A stretch of DNA of 64,000 nucleotides from Clostridiales bacterium (GTDB lineage Bacteria; Bacillota; Clostridia; Christensenellales; Aristaeellaceae), in NCBI GenBank assembly GCA_024684375.1, contig JAIKWZ010000019.1, forward strand, positions 124,001 to 188,000, written 5' to 3'. Shown in pieces: positions 60,078-64,000 of the stretch; the stretch's first letter is position 1, and every line of letters begins with the position of its first letter. The notes below the pieces were generated by a model. It searched no databases. It was not told the origin of the DNA and saw nothing but the letters and a program-made list of their open reading frames with translations. Both the position numbers and the translations under genes were made by a program.

Positions 60078-63000
60078 TTACGGCGAACCGGTATCACTTG
60101 TTGAGAGCTTTACCACCATCGTGCATCCGCTGGCCGCAGACAGGTCGTAATTGCCGCTTGAACCGCTGGTTACGGATCTTTCAGGCGCAGGTATGGTATA
60201 TGTACCCGGTTCCGAACCGGTACCGTTCACTTTGACAGTTATCACGTCGCCTGTAAACAATCTGTACCTAAGTGTCCAGACCCCACCGGAAACCTGTCCT
60301 TCGTCTATAGGATTTATCTGCCTTCCGAAATAATGCTCGTCTCCGCCCAGGTAGCTCACTTTGACGTCCGGGAAAAACGTCTCACCCTCAGACCACGAAA
60401 CCTCATAGCCGGACAGCGCGACTTTTATCCTGAGCTTCTCTACCGTAAGGCTGCCGTCCACTGTCTTAACATTCGTAAAATAGGATGTCACATTATTTTC
60501 TTCCGCGTCCCAGATCGTATATTGGGATATATGGCTCGCGCTTGTCCCGGCATTGGTCTGGCTCCCCGTAACACCTCCTATCGTAACAAAGAAGTCGTCG
60601 CTGGGAAGTCCTGAATATGTGTAATCTTCTTCATCTCCAACGATAGGCGTGCCGTCGTAGTCCTTGCTCTGGGAACCAAGAGTGATAGTGACCTGAGTTG
60701 TATTTTTGCTCACCGTAAGCGTACCCAGCTGCTCGTTTACAGTGTAGTTCGCGCTGTTTGTACTGCCCCAGTTTATGGTATAGGTGTTTGAAGTACTGCC
60801 GACATTGGTTATCGTGCCTTTCGCGGTAACGGTCGCTGTGTCATACCCCTTAAGCCCGGTAAGCTCCGCCCCGTCAGTCTTGGTCAGCGCGGTGCCGTCA
60901 TACATTTTACTCGCTGAGCCGGTCTTCACAGTCAGCTGAGCCTTGGATATCGTTACAGTGCAGCCTGATACCGTTATATCGTAGTTGCCCGTTGTTCCGC
61001 TTACGGAACAGGTCGGATTATATGTATGTTCACCCACACCGGGGCCGCACATGGGTCCTCTGACGGTAAGCGTATCTCCCGTATTCAATTTATAATAATA
61101 CAAGTGATAATTGCCGTCCGCACCGGCGTCTGTCAAACTCAGCGTTGCGCCGCTGGAAGGGCCGTTTGCGTAAGCTACGGTAGAAGACGCCCATACCCCT
61201 GATCCCATATACTCGATCGTCCTGGATTGTGCTGAAACCGTGATACGGAGCGGTTCGACAGTAAGCGTGCCTTTGTTTTTCGTAAGGTTGGTCAGTTTTG
61301 AAGTCACATCCTCCGAGCCGTAGAAGAATTTGCACTCGCTTACGACATTGTCGCTGCTGCCAGCGTTCGTCTGGCTGCCCGTGACGGCGATCGAATACGT
61401 AAACCATGACGGCGCTCCGCTTACGGTATAACCGTTTTCGGTAAGCGCGGTGCCGTCATACACCTTGCTGGCGGATTTGGCGGTGACCGTTATCGGAGCA
61501 GAGTAATCAGGCGTGACTTCGAGCGTGCCAAGAGATGGCGTGACAGTATAATTGCCTGAGCTGACGCCGCCCCAGTTTATTGAGTAAGTGTTGGCTGTAC
61601 TGCCCGGATTTGTTATGGTGCCCGTCGCGGTGACGGTCACCTTGTCCGTGTCTGTTGCGGCAAGTCCCAAGCCGCCAAACGTGACGCTGCTGTTTGTCAG
61701 CGGCGTTCCGTCATAGACCTTCGAGCCGGAGCCCGTTGTGATCGTCAGCGGTCTTGGATCCACCTTGAAAGATCCGTTTGTTATGCTGGCGCTGTAGTTG
61801 GAGGACAGTGTGTCTGAGAAAATATCTACCTCGGATAGATAACCGGTCAGCGTATGAGTTCCGGCCTGCGCATTGTATCCGGAGATAGACAGCCCAAACC
61901 CTTCGCCTTCCACAGGGGAATTATATACGTAGAGCGCACTGTTAACATTTTCTGATGTTCCGTTAAACTGACGGCTCCTGTACGAGATCGTTTCACCCGC
62001 GACGACCAGCGTGGGCTCCGGCCAGATTGTAAATATAGAAGGAGGAACGCTCCCCGAGTATGTCATGTACGCGTTATCGCCGATTGTGAATTTGAGCTGC
62101 AGCGGCGTGACCTCAAGCGTTCCAAGTTTTTCCGTGATCGTATAGTTTTCCTCGGAAGCATCATCCCATTCTATAGTATAGGTGTTCTGCGATTTTCCTG
62201 CATTTTTTCTTTTGCCCGTAGCAGTCACGCTGACTCTCATTTGATCTTCGGCTGACAGCCCTGTTACACTTTTGATCCCGGCTGTCAAGTCTGTACCGTC
62301 GTACACCTTGCTGGCGGAATCTGTGACAATAGTGAGCTGAGCAGGCTTAACTATCAGTTTGCCGAGAGTCTCAGATGAAATGTAGTAGTTCTCCGGGTTC
62401 GTCTTGCCCCAGGATATATCGTAGGTGTTCTCGGTGCTTCCTACGTTGATTATGCTGCCATCGGGCTTAACAGTTATTTTGTCATTGCCCTTCAGACCGC
62501 TTACGCTTGCTTTGTTGGATTTAAGCTCTGTCCCGTCATAATTCCTGCTTGCGGAGCCTGTCTTGATGGTGATAGGCGCGGGTTCGACATACACGGGAAA
62601 TGTCTTTAAAGCGGAGCCCGAGAACTCAAAGTTGGATGAAGATCCCGATACGCTTACAGCGCCTTTTAAGTTATAATTGCCTACATTGGTTCCGGCGCCT
62701 TTCATGGTAACACGAACGGTATCCCCGGTAAAGAGTTCAAATTCAAATACCGCTCCTTTGGTGTCGACGCGCTTTCCCTTTACTTTCGAGCCTGAGTGTT
62801 CACCGTTCAGGAATGTAAGGGTAGGAGTCGGCGCGGCGGCGGTCCCTGAGTAAACGAGGGTAATGTCATCCGGAACATCGATCCTGACTTTCAGCGGCTC
62901 AACTTTTAGAGAGCCCAGATCCGCGCTGATCTTGTAGTTGCTTTCTTTCGCGTTTGTCCATTTGACGGAATAGCCGTTGCTGGTTTTGCCCGCGTTTTTG

Positions 63001-64000
63001 ATCCGGCCAGTTGAAGAAACATCCGCTTTCTCACCGTCAACGAAACCTGTAATTGTCGCCTTACTGTTAGAAAGATTCTTTCCGTTATACACCCTGCTGG
63101 CAGATCCTGTCGTGACCTTAAGCGTTGCAGGGTTTATTTTAAGAGTGCCCGCCACGAGCTTGAGATCCGGATAGTATTCCGTAACATCTTCTCCGTTTTC
63201 GTCGAAAACCTGATATCCTGTGACCCTGCTGCTGACAGTGCCGGCATCCGTCGCTTTTCCTGCCACTTTCGCGGTCAGAGTATAACCTTTTGCAAGCCCG
63301 GTAACAGTCACGCCTTTCGCGTTAAGAGGCTTGCCGTCATAGACTTTCGTTGCCGATCGCGCGGTCACTGTGACATCGGTCAAAGCGGGAAGCACCTTTA
63401 ATGTGCCCAAGTCCTCGGTGATAATGAAATTTTTCTGGTTTTCGTTGCCCCAGTCGATAGTGTAAGTGTTCTTACTTTCGCCTTGCGCAGTTCGGCTGCC
63501 GGTAGCTGTCACTTTGACGGAGTCATCTATCCTGACTTCCTTAAATTTAGCTTCTTGCGCACTAAGCGCCCTGCCGTTATAGTCTGTTATGTCTGAGTCT
63601 ATGTTTATATGAGCATTTGTGAGCTCGCGCATGAGGCCGCCCGCATATTTTATGCTTACTGTCAGGCCGTCCTTAACGGTCGTCTCTTCGTCCTTGCTGG
63701 GCAGCTGACTGATTCGCTCAAGCACTTTAGCCTTATCCCAGCCGGTGTCCGCGCATGCCTGGTCCAGCAGCTCCGGGTTATCCGCGTACAGCCGCAGGAT
63801 TTGTTTTGGAATCTCGTCCTCACTGATTTTATCTACGCTGAAGGTTATGCTGTCCGCATCGTTCTCGTCGCTCAGAAGTACAGTCAGCTTTTCGCCCGCA
63901 GCCAACACGATCTGGCTGGTCTTACCGGTCAGTGGGTTCGTGCCGTGTACGATCAGTTCGCCGCTTAAACCGTAGAGGGTCTCTCCTTCCCGCTCGGACA
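60078..64000 (-). CDS. YDG/MBG-repeat surface protein, 5' part outside window
   Basis: The C-terminal 1306 residues of a very large protein; the frame is open to the window edge, so the start is not visible (GTG 63908 is internal). It consists of tandem domains of about 80-90 residues, most opening with a (S)ASKVYDGTxLT motif (at least eight) followed by VTVTATGTITNVGST, NTYTINWG and LGTLTV, the pattern of bacterial YDG and MBG Ig-like domains; four interspersed units have a variant opening (such as MTYSGSVPP and IEYMGSG). Such repeats form stalks of surface adhesins. No sorting signal or membrane helix follows the last domain, which ends TMVVKLSTSDTGSP. Sigma factor and small gene lie 240 bases downstream. 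Confidence 0.88.
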   Translation of the reverse strand, partial: SEREGETLYGLSGELIVHGTNPLTGKTSQIVLAAGEKLTVLLSDENDADSITFSVDKISEDEIPKQILRLYADNPELLDQACADTGWDKAKVLERISQLPSKDEETTVKDGLTVSIKYAGGLMRELTNAHINIDSDITDYNGRALSAQEAKFKEVRIDDSVKVTATGSRTAQGESKNTYTIDWGNENQKNFIITEDLGTLKVLPALTDVTVTARSATKVYDGKPLNAKGVTVTGLAKGYTLTAKVAGKATDAGTVSSRVTGYQVFDENGEDVTEYYPDLKLVAGTLKINPATLKVTTGSASRVYNGKNLSNSKATITGFVDGEKADVSSTGRIKNAGKTSNGYSVKWTNAKESNYKISADLGSLKVEPLKVRIDVPDDITLVYSGTAAAPTPTLTFLNGEHSGSKVKGKRVDTKGAVFEFELFTGDTVRVTMKGAGTNVGNYNLKGAVSVSGSSSNFEFSGSALKTFPVYVEPAPITIKTGSASRNYDGTELKSNKASVSGLKGNDKITVKPDGSIINVGSTENTYDISWGKTNPENYYISSETLGKLIVKPAQLTIVTDSASKVYDGTDLTAGIKSVTGLSAEDQMRVSVTATGKRKNAGKSQNTYTIEWDDASEENYTITEKLGTLEVTPLQLKFTIGDNAYMTYSGSVPPSIFTIWPEPTLVVAGETISYRSRQFNGTSENVNSALYVYNSPVEGEGFGLSISGYNAQAGTHTLTGYLSEVDIFSDTLSSNYSASITNGSFKVDPRPLTITTGSGSKVYDGTPLTNSSVTFGGLGLAATDTDKVTVTATGTITNPGSTANTYSINWGGVSSGNYTVTPSLGTLEVTPDYSAPITVTAKSASKVYDGTALTENGYTVSGAPSWFTYSIAVTGSQTNAGSSDNVVSECKFFYGSEDVTSKLTNLTKNKGTLTVEPLRITVSAQSRTIEYMGSGVWASSTVAYANGPSSGATLSLTDAGADGNYHLYYYKLNTGDTLTVRGPMCGPGVGEHTYNPTCSVSGTTGNYDITVSGCTVTISKAQLTVKTGSASKMYDGTALTKTDGAELTGLKGYDTATVTAKGTITNVGSTSNTYTINWGSTNSANYTVNEQLGTLTVSKNTTQVTITLGSQSKDYDGTPIVGDEEDYTYSGLPSDDFFVTIGGVTGSQTNAGTSASHISQYTIWDAEENNVTSYFTNVKTVDGSLTVEKLRIKVALSGYEVSWSEGETFFPDVKVSYLGGDEHYFGRQINPIDEGQVSGGVWTLRYRLFTGDVITVKVNGTGSEPGTYTIPAPERSVTSGSSGNYDLSAASGCTMVVKLSTSDTGSP

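Noticed and set aside
1..64000. tRNA, rRNA, riboswitch or integrase/attachment sites
   Set aside because: I looked for tRNA-like ends, conserved rRNA segments, common riboswitch cores and integrase genes and saw none that I could support by eye.

Overview
The window looks like chromosomal DNA of an anaerobic Gram-positive bacterium of the Clostridia (Bacillota), probably gut or rumen associated. Pointers are a LytR-CpsA-Psr protein, a Wzz domain fused to a BY-type tyrosine kinase with a C-terminal tyrosine cluster, an RsbV/RsbW/SpoIIE-type partner switch, strong AGGAGG ribosome sites with frequent TTG and GTG starts, and radical-SAM peptide modification genes. No rRNA, tRNA or CRISPR array was seen. 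The species cannot be read from the sequence.

Layout. 1-3833 (+): 3' part of proA, then a membrane-anchored sugar-1-kinase and a nucleotidyltransferase. 3912-8033 (-): peptide-modification module A, in transcription order radical SAM/SPASM enzyme, two Cys-rich small peptides, a double-glycine peptide, PqqD-like protein, HPr-kinase-like protein and an S26-type peptidase, behind a clear promoter. An IS30-type transposase remnant marks its upstream edge. 8284-32987 (-): a large capsule/exopolysaccharide cluster. It has a PglC-type initiating transferase, a PglD-type acetyltransferase, several GT4 glycosyltransferases, flippase, polymerase, all five enzymes expected for UDP-2,3-diacetamido-2,3-dideoxy-mannuronic acid, an unusual deacetylase-like / PLP decarboxylase / ATP-grasp trio, an asparagine-synthase-like protein and a sugar kinase/nucleotidyltransferase pair. 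Several genes here are visibly decayed.

32988-34501 is a gene-poor stretch with remnants and operator-like repeats. 34502-39421 (+) is an NHLP-type bacteriocin export set: a short HlyD-like protein, a C39-peptidase ABC transporter and a second ABC transporter. 39593-42434 carries an anti-sigma antagonist, an RsbW-like kinase and a CHASE2-SpoIIE phosphatase. 42630-46761 (-) is peptide-modification module B, containing the same enzyme set as module A in a different order (S26 peptidase, PqqD-like, radical SAM, Cys-containing peptide, HPr-kinase-like, double-glycine peptide) plus a membrane thioredoxin-like protein. 46831-49967 (-) holds an ABC exporter, a metallophosphatase and a membrane protein. 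50350-58777 (-) holds the Wzz/BY-kinase, a 1950-residue secreted protein made of about 55 units of roughly 32 residues, and an LCP-family protein. 59176-64000 (-) has an ECF-like sigma factor, a small protein and the C-terminal part of a large YDG/MBG-repeat surface protein.

The most interesting theme is that two divergent copies of one five-part peptide-maturation module lie on either side of a capsule cluster and an NHLP exporter whose C39 domain could cut the double-glycine peptides. The three Cys-containing small peptides share a leader (MK-[KS]-[FY]-E-x-P, then roughly E/D-x-[IM]-I) although their cores differ. I know of no described product of this exact combination. Function assignments below come from reading motifs only; no database search was possible.
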